Of a stretch of DNA of 64,000 bases, positions 1-10,387 are shown piece by piece. The position numbers and the translations under genes were made by a program. Within the stretch, counting starts at the first letter, position 1. Each line of letters begins with the position of its first letter. The notes beneath the pieces are model-generated. The model did no database searches, was not told the origin of the DNA, and saw only the letters and a list, made by a program, of their open reading frames with translations. Source of the stretch: Thamnaconus septentrionalis (lineage: Eukaryota; Chordata; Actinopteri; Tetraodontiformes; Monacanthidae); assembly GCA_009823395.1 (NCBI GenBank), contig CM020514.1, forward strand, positions 11,686,466 to 11,750,465, given 5' to 3'.

Positions 1-946
1 CTTCACAGCATCATTCAGTAACTCGCACCTGAAAGAAACAATTAGAGTGGTGTTGAAAGGAAAGTATTTATTCATCCACACGCCCACACATATGCACATG
101 TATACGCACGCACATGCACATGCACATGCACACACACAAATCTTACACCTCTCCTTAACAAGCCCAGACAGCTTGTTGGTGTTTTCTTCTTTCGAAACTA
201 AGTCACTAAATGTGACACAGCGACAATAACATTCATCTCTGACTGTTCAACTTCACATAAAAGTTTTTTTTTTTTTTTAAAAAAGAAAGAAAGATAATAT
301 CCTTTATCCTTTTCATAGCCGCTTACATTCACGAAAACTAAATACACTTTTCACATCCCACGGACGGTCTGTTTTTTTTTTGTTTTTTTTAATTATAATG
401 CAATTGTACTTGACATATCGGGACAAATCCGTATACTGTGTGTGCAAAGTGCCAGTCAAAGAAGCTGAGCTGGCATGAACTGGCTTTTTTTCTCTAGTGC
501 CGTCTACTTCAGTTTTGAAAGGCATGCACAAACTCAGGAAAGACAAGATCATTCTGTCTACAGAAATTAGCTCATAGGGTCATGCAAAACATTTCTGTGC
601 AAAGCTTTATGCAGCACCAGGTGTGCGTTTCAACCACTTTAGGCTAGGCTACATTACTAGGCTACACACTTTGCTGACAGAGGAAGGACCACGACCAGAG
701 GTTTCTGCAAGAACTCTGCACAACCCCTGACCTCTCAGCGTTCCCTCAAACTACTGCCAGGCTTTCAACATCTGTTTCCGAGAAGCCTGAATGAGAAACG
801 CGAAATGTTTTTCGCTTTAATCCAACAATGATCAGGGAAGCGCCGGAATGGGGGAGGGGGAAGTGGTGAGAGGAACTTTGGAAATGAGATGACAAAAACA
901 CAGGAAGAGGTTGCAAGAGAGGTGAAAGAAAGTGTTTTGCTCTTAC
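1..946 (-). other. edar: edar intron after CRD3 exon (running off the left edge)
   Basis: No further edar exon is recognisable here. I looked on the minus strand for a membrane-spanning stretch or an exon opening with GT/GC after an AG and saw none convincing. The stretch has a small CA-rich run with embedded ATGCAC units (about 80-137), T-runs near 265-280 and 372-390, and no coding signal. Confidence 0.6.
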
Positions 947-1032
947 ATTCTTTTGTGTTGCGCGGTGCATTCTGGCAAGAGTGGCACACCAAGCCATAGA
1001 GGTTCCTGGGTCTAGTTTCCAGCATGTAATAC
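947..1032 (-). CDS. edar: edar fourth coding exon (CRD3)
   Basis: Acceptor ttgcccag ending at 1033 and strong donor gtaaga from 946; 86 nt, phase 2 to phase 1. It encodes (G)[19 protein letters not shown] and QNAPRNTKE, then the first base of a split codon. In human this split codon is Cys148, so the next exon should begin with GT or GC. The end of the ligand-binding ectodomain is therefore in the window. The following exon, with the juxtamembrane stalk, was not found in 1-946 and presumably lies beyond the left edge. Confidence 0.94.
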
Positions 1033-4000
1033 CTGGGCAACAAAAAAAAAATACAAGCATTTATTTTTGTTCCATGTTTCTTCTTCTGCATTGCTCAAAG
1101 TACTCAAAGTTGTGCTCAAGCTGCTTGAGCAGATCTGACATGAATTGAACCAGTTTTTTAACGTGCTAGCATGCAGAAGCAGCTGGACGTTCGGCCTTGG
1201 GCAAAACTAAGAGAAGACATTTCCATCATTAACGCCCTGGCGACAGTGAACGAGGCTTGGTGTATATTCTCGCCCCGAGTCTTAAAGCGTCTTGTCAGAG
1301 GTAAGACTAGGGGCAGGCGGCGTACACAAGCTGCAAATGTAGTGCCGTTACACCATTTATCTGTGACATGACGCAGTCGACTCCTGATGCGTGCAGCGCC
1401 AAGCAAAACTGATGGTATGCGATGACTCTGATATGTCTGGAGGAAAGTCGTGCCTCAAGAATGACTCTTTGCCAGGAGCTAAATGGTTTTCGCACCCTCG
1501 AGTTTGACGAGGTTCACATCAATTTGAATGAACAACACATCAACCTCCTGTTAGACTGTAAGCCTAGTTATCCCTTCAAGTACACTCATAGTTCCCCACT
1601 CTAGTCTAAGTATGGTCCAAGACGCCACGTTGACTTTTCAGTAAGGGCTTTACTGTAGGCAGTAGTTTCAGTCTCCCTTCTTATACCTATTTTCAGATCT
1701 TTTATTCTCCATCGGGCAGAGCAGCCTATGCAAGATTTATTGTTCAAAATTCCAGAAGATAGACTTTCAACAGCCTCCTGCTCAACCTAATGATTGATTT
1801 TACCTCCACGTGTTTGGAATGGGATAAAAAAAAAAGAGGCAGTTGTGAGGCAGACTCAAAAGGCACCTGGTATTTATATATTTGAGGTAGTTGTAACATT
1901 GCAAAGTGCTGATAAGGAGTGAAAGCTAGCGGATGGATGCAGTTTTCTGACGGACGACGAGACTACATGAAACGATCACCTTGCATTGCCTGCAAAACAT
2001 TAACTCTGAAGCGCTACTGAGGTTGATGACACGGAAAACAGGAGATAAACACGTCTGTCACAAAACATTCACTCTGCTTCAGGTCTCTTCCTCAATTGAG
2101 ATACAGACTCAAACACACGTTTTTTTTTTTTCGTTTTTTTTTCAACCACCGCCGTTTGGGCCTGTTCTACTCGGCAGCACAACATGTGTGGACTCTTGCT
2201 GCGATGCACAAAGACCTACATCTTCTGGCATTTTCCAGCGGAGGTACGTACATGGACCTGATCAAATCCATAAGTTCCTGGCAAACCAGTTCCTGTAGCG
2301 CTTACACCATCAAAAGAAGAAGAAAAAACATTCTGTGAGCGTAGCCACAGCCAAGAAACATCAGGGGGCCAACGATCAGCGCGCAAATCTGATCCTTAAG
2401 GCAAAGTTCAACCCTCTCTGTCAGTGTGACCCTGGACCATGTGACTTGTGGTTTGCTGTACACATCAAATATTATTCAGGAGAAACAATCATGCACAGCC
2501 ATTACGGCAGGAGATCCAAGAAAGGCCAATTCTGGAAACCTGCCCTTGGTGATCTTGCCAAGCATACCCATTCAGCACTGGTGTGTGTGGCAAAGCAACA
2601 AATCTGCCGGAAGGTTCAAAAACGTCTGCAAAAGGATGTAAACAGCGGGCTAATCAATGTGTTAAGAGAATGAGGCCAACTCAGTCCATCCATTTGCAGC
2701 TTGTGTACCTTTCTGAGGGAAACGGCTCCGAATCAACAGGCGTGTGCAAAAGTTTTCAAAATAAGATCTCTCTGAATGTGGGAAAACCTTGTGAAGTTAG
2801 TGTGCCACGCGCATGTGGGGTTCTATTGGACTGTGAAATGGCTTTTAATTGGTTTAAATGTGTTGTAATTATCTCTACAGTCTCAACTGTTGTTATTAAA
2901 AACAGACTTTTTAGTTGTCTTTCGGCTACAGAATATTTTAAGGTTAAATGAAGACAAATGGTGTTTTGTTTTTACCCTGGCAAACAGGGTCCACACTCTG
3001 CATCTCTCTCTGCCGTTCCAGCCACCTTCACAGTGGCTTTGAAGAGGGCGTCACAGTCTTTATGCCGTCTGCAGAGCTCGTATTTCCCTTTGGAATATTT
3101 CCCCTGTGGGCACGGCACACAGGCAAAGTCGTCGTTTTTCATGCCATAGCCGCAAATCTGTTTTAAGAAAAAGAAAAGGAGAAGAAAGGCATGAATACAG
3201 ATAAACGCACACATCTTCTCTGCACATGTCCTCGGAAAACACAATAAACATGGAAGGAGTGCTCAGCTGTCGATGCGCACAAGAGTGAGAATCACACTGA
3301 ACATGTGCATCGACACATTTGTTTAATCCAGGTTTTGAAGATGACAAAATACAAGTCTGATTGGTCACAGAGGCCTGTGTGTGTTTGTGTGTGTGGTGCC
3401 TGGCAGTGTTTAAGATGACCAACTCCTCTCTCCAGTTCCGACTCTCAATCTTGCCCCTGTCTTCTGCTTCCCAGTGGTCTGGATGAACAATAGCTTCGCA
3501 CACACACAAACAGAAGAAGAAAAAAAGTCCCTCTCTTTTTTTGCCTCGCTTTCATTTCCATCCTTTCATCTGTTTATTGAAATAAGCCGGTGGCTTTCTT
3601 AGCTTTGGGCTAAAGTTGGAATCCTCTGAGAGGAATCCGGTACTTCAGAACTTCCTGTCGCTTTGAGGGTGATTGTTTGATATAAAACTTTGCTGGGCTA
3701 TTGGCAACATCTTGTCACTCTGCATTAAAGCTCGCTTTAAATCTTTGGCGCGCCCCATCGCCCCCGCCTGCGCTCCTGTCCGTCCAATTGCAAAGCTGCT
3801 CGGGCTGAGAGCGTATTTTCTTAACAAAGCAAATTAGTTGCCTCTTTGAATCTCTTTGAATTTCAGGGGAAGTTGGGAAGTTAGAGCTTAAAACAAAAAG
3901 TTGTTTCTTTTTACGTAAAGTAAGGGAGCTCTTGGTCACAAAAGTAGAGACCAGACAACCCTGTTGCTTACTTTGTTCTTTCAGGATCAGAATACAGCCA

Positions 4001-6310
4001 ACTTATTTCACACAAAAGATTCACTGCTGACTTCACGGTTGAGGTACATGCATGTGCATGCATATAACTTTGGGATATTTATAGTCAGCCCCAGGAGGAG
4101 CACCATGGTTAATCAGTCATGGTTAGCAATAGAAAAATCTACAGTATATTCATGCTGCGGAAAGTCTCACCAAAAAAAACCTCTGCTCGCTCATGTTTTT
4201 ATTGCTCTCAAGCGCAGGTATAAAGCGTACTAATGACAGAGCCATGCTCTCATCAGACTGGCAGCCTCGCTGCCGTTTGTCGTCACGGATAGCTGATCAC
4301 TTTGTTTTTATTTTACAAGTTTGAACACTGCGCAATGCCACGGGTGTCTGCAAATAGCACAAAATAACGCAACGTGACAGCAAGGGAGGAAGAAAGGGAA
4401 CGGAAGGAATAAACACAGTCAGGTACAATTAGTGGATTCATATGTGGGATTAAATGGAAATGTAATAATGTTTATGAGCCTCTGATAATGCTGACTGATA
4501 ACGGAAATCCCCAGGTCACCACCTTCAACCTCTCAACCACCCCGGGATCACACTATTATTGGCAGGTGTTGCAGGGATTTGCAGGATAGTTAGCGTATTT
4601 CGGAGCATGTTTTGTGGACAGTTAAACAGGCAACAGACCTAGATAGCCAGTTTGCAGAGTGAGACATATGTGACATCGTGAAATAAATAGCATGAGTTCT
4701 AAGATAATATACTGCCGCCCTATGATTATTTTTGAAACACTAAGGATTGTCAGCTCAGGAGAACAACCACACCCCCTAGTGGCACTTCTGTGTCACTATA
4801 AAACCTGGAAACTTGACTTCTCAAGTTATCTCAAGCGTGTTTCATTTCAGAATTCAACTTGAAGGAGCTTTGCAGGTACAGTTATCGTGATAGTTCTGTG
4901 AGCACTTTGCATAGGGGCGTGAGGACAAGAGGGTTTTACGTTATTCACCGCCTTTAGGTTTGTATGCTGTGATGCCAAAACCCGAAGCCTTCTAAATAAG
5001 AAATCAGTTTAGCACAAGTCACAGTATTCACCACCAGGTTCAGGTGCCTCCCTATCCAGTGGGAGTGGCGCCCCGGGGGTGCCGAGTGAAGCGTTTCCCG
5101 CTGCTCTGTTTGCTTTGGCTGCAAAGTGATTGACGAAGGGCTGAATCTCAAGTTGACTACCGCGAGTCAGTCTGTGTAATAGCGGCCCTGTTGGCGACGT
5201 CAGCGGGAGCCATAAAGCAGAAGGATATTGCTCATTTGAATTTTGACACGCCTCGCCGCTTAGCTTTGGGTGGTCTCGAAAAAAACCTGATGGTTCAAAA
5301 GGTCACCTCTCCATCATTTTGATGGCGACAGAAATGAACTGGCAGTGCTATTGGCACGCACTAAATCAAGGAAAGGACTGAGGTTGCATTGCACACCAAA
5401 GCATAGGTCGAGAAAGACGAGTTGGATTTATGCACAAGTTGTGTTGTCACAAATGAGATCAAAGCTTTAATTTAGACGTGTGTGTATGTGTGTCTGTGTG
5501 TGTGTCTCACCATGTGAGGCTCCTGTCCTGGCTGGCACTGAGGGCAGGCCTGGCAACTGTTGCTGGTCTGGTTGAAGAACTCGTACTCGCCGCAGGTGGA
5601 ATACTCTGCTCTGGCAAACATGCAGCACACCTGCAGGGGCAAAGTAAGTAGTGGTACATCATTAAGGTTAGCCGCCACCCATCTATATTTTATCAAGGGA
5701 GAGAAAAAAATCAGTTTAATAACAGCAATTATCATCATAATGACACTGTTAGTGTTAATATGTGTTTACTACATGTGGGTTTCAGGTCCTAAAGTTTGTT
5801 TTGGCTTCTTTTTACTTTAATGTAGGGGTAAAATATGATGGCACGATGAATTATAAATATGTTTATACTTTCAACTGTTGCCTCACAATAAGCCTAAAAA
5901 GATGTAAGAGTAAGGTACATTAGTCAAGATAAATTCTAGGAAGAAAACTAACAATAATAATTTTAATCTAATGCGTGAAATTTACTAATTAAATTGAACT
6001 TTTCCTGATATTCTGTATCTGTATTTTTGACGTTCTCTTCCTCCGGGCACAGCTCCTGACTTAAGTGCATCATGACTTTGAGAAGGAAACTGAATGAAAT
6101 AATTATCATCCTCAGCACATGCTCCCCACAGCTGAAAAAATAAACTTTATGTCAAACCAAAATCAAAAAATACAATATGCAATCCAGTCCAATATGCTTC
6201 GATGCTGGGGAGGCAGAGCTGCACAGCTTTTCCATAGTTAGTGAGGCAGGCAGTGTTTCTGTTCTGTAACCTTGAAGCAAAGTTACCCTGAGATCTCTGG
6301 AATAAATTTC

Positions 6311-6368
<58 letters not shown>

Positions 6369-7246
6369 TTATTTATTTATTTTTTCTGCTGCATGATAGT
6401 TTTTCAAGAAATGTGCAGGGCTGAATCAAATCTCCATGCTTAAATCTGTCAAAACCACCCCAGATTCAAGTGGCCTTTTCCAATATGTTGCTTTAAAGTA
6501 ATAAGAACTGGATTTAGTGGGTTTTTTTTTCTTGCATTAAGCATGATTGTTTATTTCGTATTTACTGCAACTACATAATTAGCCTGCACATGCGATCCCA
6601 ATGCCCCGACTTGGGCATGCAGTCAGCTGTTAACGCTGCCGCGGTCCAATTATCTCTGCTGTCTCGACTTGTGTTGGCCTGCATGTGTGCATAGTTACAG
6701 GTCGGAAGGTAAACACGGCGAGAAGAAAAGGTGAGGTCGAGCAGACCAAGCTGTTGGGAAGCCTGCCAGCGGGTTTCAAACGCAAGATTCCTGGTCAGAT
6801 TAAGGACGTACAGTATCTGCTCAAAGAAAAAGTTGACTAATTGGTACAAGTTCAGCAGAGTTGCGCAAGCTGCTGGCACCAAAGTGTGGGTGAAGCAGCG
6901 CTCAGAGGTGCAAATGATTCTGGCTGTGATCCATGGGTACACAAACAGGACATCAGAAAGGTGATAATAAATATGATTTTCAGGGTTGTGCTACGGCTTT
7001 TGTTTGGATTTTAGATGGAAAAGGAACCACAGTGAAATGAAAAATGGAGTGCAAGTGGGATCAAAGAAGGAAAAATGGAACAGAGTCATAAGCCTTCAGG
7101 GTCGCTGCTAAATGAGAAAAGAGACGCTGGCTAATTAATCACTAAGATTATTTCCATGTAGGTGGTAGAGAGTTAATGATTAAAGGAAAACTTACTAGTA
7201 AGCAGAGAAACATGGACTTCCTCTGACCTCTCCTCTTGGACATCAT
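947..7246 (-). CDS. edar: edar (ectodysplasin A receptor), 5' part of coding sequence, four exons
   Basis: Join on the minus strand: 7246-7196, 5630-5511, 3157-2976, 1032-947 (439 nt, 146 codons plus one base). EDAR is a single-pass TNF-receptor family protein that binds ectodysplasin A1 and signals through EDARADD to NF-kB. In fish it is needed for scales, teeth and fin structures. The joined reading gives a signal peptide (basic start, then [14 protein letters not shown]), the mature start EYSTCG, and cysteine-rich domains. Diagnostic blocks include FFNQT (probable N-glycosylation site), [26 protein letters not shown] and NTKE. Every junction has GT-AG borders, and phases are compatible throughout (0, 0, 2, 1). 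Exon lengths 51/120/182/86 compare with about 51/123/182/86 that I recall for human. The gene is incomplete: the transmembrane segment and death domain lie left of position 1. Family assignment is firm, and EDAR rather than XEDAR or TROY is favoured by near-identical blocks and by sh3rf3 next door. Confidence 0.93.
1033..2975 (-). other. edar: edar intron between CRD2 and CRD3 exons
   Basis: Intron of about 1.9 kb bounded by gtaaaa and ttgcccag on the minus strand. It holds poly-A/T runs (around 1828, 2120-2143) and no recognisable exon, RNA gene or named repeat. Confidence 0.75.
2976..3157 (-). CDS. edar: edar third coding exon (CRD2)
   Basis: Acceptor aaacag ending at 3158 and donor gtaaaa from 2975; 182 nt, phase 0 to phase 2, the same length I recall for the human exon. 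It encodes [35 protein letters not shown] and [13 protein letters not shown], with seven cysteines. This domain contacts ectodysplasin in the family. CRRHKDC and AECGPCLPG are identical to the mammalian protein as I recall it. The last glycine codon is split GG|G across the intron and is completed by the first base of the next exon. Confidence 0.95.
3158..5510 (-). other. edar: edar intron between CRD1 and CRD2 exons
   Basis: Intron of about 2.35 kb bounded by gtgaga and aaacag on the minus strand. It contains no exon I can support. A plus-strand TATAAAA and a CTCF-like core occur near 4770-4805 (see findings). A GT-rich run (5477-5505) sits at the coding-strand 5' end of the intron. Confidence 0.75.
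5511..5630 (-). CDS. edar: edar second coding exon (signal peptide end and CRD1)
   Basis: Acceptor cag at 5633-5631 and donor gtgaga from 5510; 120 nt, phase 0 at both ends. It encodes VCCMFARA, the end of the signal peptide with likely cleavage after ARA, then [18 protein letters not shown] and [14 protein letters not shown]. These form the first half of the TNFR cysteine-rich region, with four cysteines. The human counterpart reads ARAEYSNCGENEYYNQT and ends EPYL, so this exon is one codon shorter. The NQT glycosylation sequon is conserved. The plus-strand sequence just left of the donor is a short GT repeat, so intron 2 begins with a CA-rich tract on the coding strand. Confidence 0.93.
5631..7195 (-). 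other. edar: edar intron between signal-peptide exon and CRD1 exon
   Basis: Intron of about 1.57 kb that splits the signal peptide, phase 0. It contains the (ATT)n microsatellite at 6311-6367 and otherwise AT-rich unique sequence with no coding signal. Confidence 0.75.
6311..6367. repeat. (ATT)n microsatellite
   Basis: Uninterrupted trinucleotide ATT/TAT tract of about 57 bp inside an edar intron, grading into T-rich sequence up to about 6383. Confidence 0.95.
7196..7246 (-). CDS. edar: edar first coding exon (signal peptide N-terminal part)
   Basis: This short exon is assigned from structure rather than long homology. On the minus strand a long pyrimidine tract ends in cctag at 7263-7259, so the exon probably begins at 7258. 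Twelve bases later are tandem start codons at 7246-7244 and 7243-7241. The frame reads [11 protein letters not shown] then MFLCLL and stops at a donor gtaagt (7195-7190). From the first ATG to the donor is exactly 51 nt, phase 0, the length I recall for the corresponding human exon. Joined to the next exon it forms a hydrophobic run, [14 protein letters not shown], typical of a signal peptide. A third in-frame ATG (7213-7211) sits right before the hydrophobic run and could also start. The first ATG is preferred because it matches the human exon length. Confidence 0.8.
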
Positions 7247-8335
7247 TGTATCTTCTTCCTAGGAACCAAGGAGAGAGAAAAGCAGACAGAAACAGTCAAC
7301 TTACCACCACACAATTGCACGTCTGCGTCAAAGCTTCATTCACAAAATGGCAAAGTCGAGCATCACTCCTGCCAACAGTAGTACTGTCAGTTTGTGAGGC
7401 ATAATTGCGAGTACGTGTGTGTGTGGCCCCGATGAGTTCACTGTCCCGTTGCCATCACGTCACCGCTCGTAAATGCGGTGAAAGTGCAGAGCCTGTGGCG
7501 TTCCACTGGCTCAGAGCTGCAGGCAGGCAGCGCAGTGGAGTCACTCCTGCGTCGATATGGGGATATTGGTTTGACTGAAGCAACACCGGATTATCCCACC
7601 TGTTCTTTATCAGGTTCCATTAGCAATACTCCTCTTTTATATTTTATGCTTTTTATTTAGACAAACACCCACTTGTTCGCAGTGTCTGGATTTACAGCTT
7701 ACAGATGGTAAAATCACTGGATGTTTTTGATGTCAAGTCCTTCTGATGGTACCATGTCAACCCAGCACAATGTTGTGATTCTGACTGCTTGTCCAGTTTC
7801 TGCTCTGCTGCTTCTAATTGGAAAAACTTGCCCAACTCTGAGCCAAGACGGTGGGATACCACGCACGCCGGCTGCGGTATTGAAGTGGACGCCGGGTAAA
7901 CAGTCATTTGCGGAGTTTGCGTTTGTTTTAGCAACAAGTGCTGAGATATTTTCCTGCTGCTGAAAGATGCCTGACCACTTAGGCTAAAAAAAAAGGACGG
8001 GGGAAGAAAAAAAAACAACCTTATGTCGTAAGGTGTAAAGCCTAAGAAGCAACATGGCTCGATTTGGTTGGTGGTTGGCTGAACTTTTATTGCCGCTGAT
8101 AGCATCGCTTCATAAAACTTGTGCGTATTTCTCTCAGCGAGGCATAAATTAAACACTGGTGTGTTCGTGTGAGTCTGTGTGCTTGTGTGGTAAACAGTGT
8201 TGTGTTGTAATTAGAAAGCAATGTGTTGGCAAGAGTTCCCGCGACAGTCTTGTCCTAGGCTGTGTTCGAGTTGGGGCGATGAGCCCAGAAACACTTGTGG
8301 AAAAGCTTGGTACAATTTGTCAGTGTGTCCTCTGT

Positions 8336-8337
<2 letters not shown>

Positions 8338-8401
<64 letters not shown>
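8338..8401. repeat. (GT)n microsatellite, about 64 bp
   Basis: Perfect GT dinucleotide run. Confidence 0.97.
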
Positions 8402-8403
<2 letters not shown>

Positions 8404-9704
8404 GCTAATATTTCTGTGGGCATGAGGGGTCAAAAGGAAAACCTCACTCACTGACATGTAAACGGGAGGCGACGACCCAGCCACTGACACAGCGCACCCT
8501 GCTGGCGTGGTGTTGGACTTTCATACTTTGGTTGCCTGCCCAGCCTCCTCTTGCAAGAAGAGGCCTGTCCTGTCTGTGTACACAGGACAGGACACTGAAC
8601 CAGAGCAGCAACCTGGTGAACTGCACCTATGGCAGGGGTCCCAGTGAGTCAATGAATCATATGAAATGATTTGTTTTAAAGTCAATATATTACACCAAGC
8701 CGCTTGAAGTCGCCATCCCAGCAAGTTTATCGAGGCAAGGAAGTATTTCATGAAGTTGCAACCTTTCTTTGACAACCAAACATTCCCCTTTTTTTTCACA
8801 ACTGAATGAGATCAAACGCTTAATAGTAAAGGCAAGCCTGAACATTAGTTGGTATCGGGGCACACATTCAGAATTGCATAAACATGTTTTAATTACTGTT
8901 ATAAAAAACATTCCCACAAATATTATACCCTCAAACTCTTCTGACAACACATCCAGTCCAAAAGCTGAAAAAACCCACCAAAGGCCTGATTCACTATGTG
9001 GTTTTTATGGCCCTGTTAATAAGATTTCATGCATACATTTAATTCAGTTTACACAATATTGCCAAACAGAAAACCTTTGTAATCTGATACAAATATTGTT
9101 TTATTAACATGCCGTGAACATTTTCACACTACTGCAACAGTTTGTGCATTATAAATCGATAATTCTGACAGGGGGAAAATAAAACTGTGCGAGCCTGCAG
9201 AAAACTTGTCAGAGTGACACCACAGAACAGCGATGAAAGGTTTCCATTCATCACTCAGTTCATAGTGTTTCAGTCACTTTGTAGTGGGTGGAATCTGCTG
9301 GACCTGATTATTGACAAACTGGCATGTAAAACACACTGTATTTATCAGCACATGACAGCATAATAATCCGCTTTTTTGTCGTGAGGTCATTTGTGTCCAA
9401 AACATCCAAATGCAGCTGTGGAAGTATGGCGGAAGTGCTACACTCGGCTGTACTGTAACACAGCGAGAGCTCAATTGGACAGCTTTCTTGGTGGTCCCAG
9501 TCAGCAAGAAGGCCATCATCTGAGAAGTCACCACAACCCTGGCCGTAAGTTCACGGCAGGGCCATAAAAAATAAAAGGAAGTTTGTTGTTTCCGTTAATT
9601 TGCTAATGCGATCTCAAAAAAAAAAAAAAGGCTTCAAGGACACATAACTAACACGTCTATGTTGATAAAACAATGCGAGGCAAACATAGGCAGATAGAGA
9701 GAGA

Positions 9705-9780
9705 GTATATAAAACACAGTATATAAAACAGTATATAAAACAGTATATAAAACACAGGATATAAACAGTATATAAAACAA
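9705..9780. repeat. Short tandem repeat with unit close to AGTATATAAAAC
   Basis: Five to six imperfect copies of a 10-14 bp unit, each containing TATATAAA. Preceded by a short GA run. Confidence 0.85.
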
Positions 9781-9995
9781 AAATAAAACCTCCCAAAAAG
9801 AAGTAGGTAGAAGTAAATACTTATTTTCTCCTACCCCTTTAATTATATAATAATTCGGTGGTTCTAAACCACAAGTTTCACTCTTCCATCTTCACCTAAA
9901 AAGGATGAGATGAAAACAACATCCTCTGATCTGCTCCGATGGTTACTTTCACAACCTTGAGGGTTTGATCTTTTTTAATCAAAGCTTCCACACAA

Positions 9996-10113
<118 letters not shown>

Positions 10114-10182
10114 GTCTGAGACGACCTTGGACGATGCAATACAGCAGATTTGACTTTAAAGGGCAGAATGGGTTTAACATCC

Positions 10183-10248
10183 GTGTGTGTGTGTGTGTGC
10201 ATGTGTGTGTGCGCGCGTGTGCGTGCGTGTGTGTGTGTGTGTGTGTGT
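10183..10248. repeat. Interrupted (GT)n microsatellite
   Basis: GT run broken by GCAT and GCGCGC segments. Confidence 0.93.
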
Positions 10249-10343
10249 TAGAGATAAAAGAGAAGATGACACTTTTTTGAAAAGAAGGAACTGCCAAATG
10301 GTTGTGCATCCCTTAAGGCTACTCATTATGGTGTTACAGTGAT

Positions 10344-10344
<1 letters not shown>

Positions 10345-10385
<41 letters not shown>
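10345..10385. repeat. (AC)n microsatellite
   Basis: Perfect AC run of about 41 bp, third of a cluster within 400 bp. Confidence 0.95.

Positions 10386-10387
<2 letters not shown>

Noticed and set aside
765..946. Open reading continuing past the edar CRD3 exon donor
   Set aside because: After NTKE the sequence no longer resembles EDAR and a strong gtaaga donor stands at the position of the known exon end; this is intron read-through.
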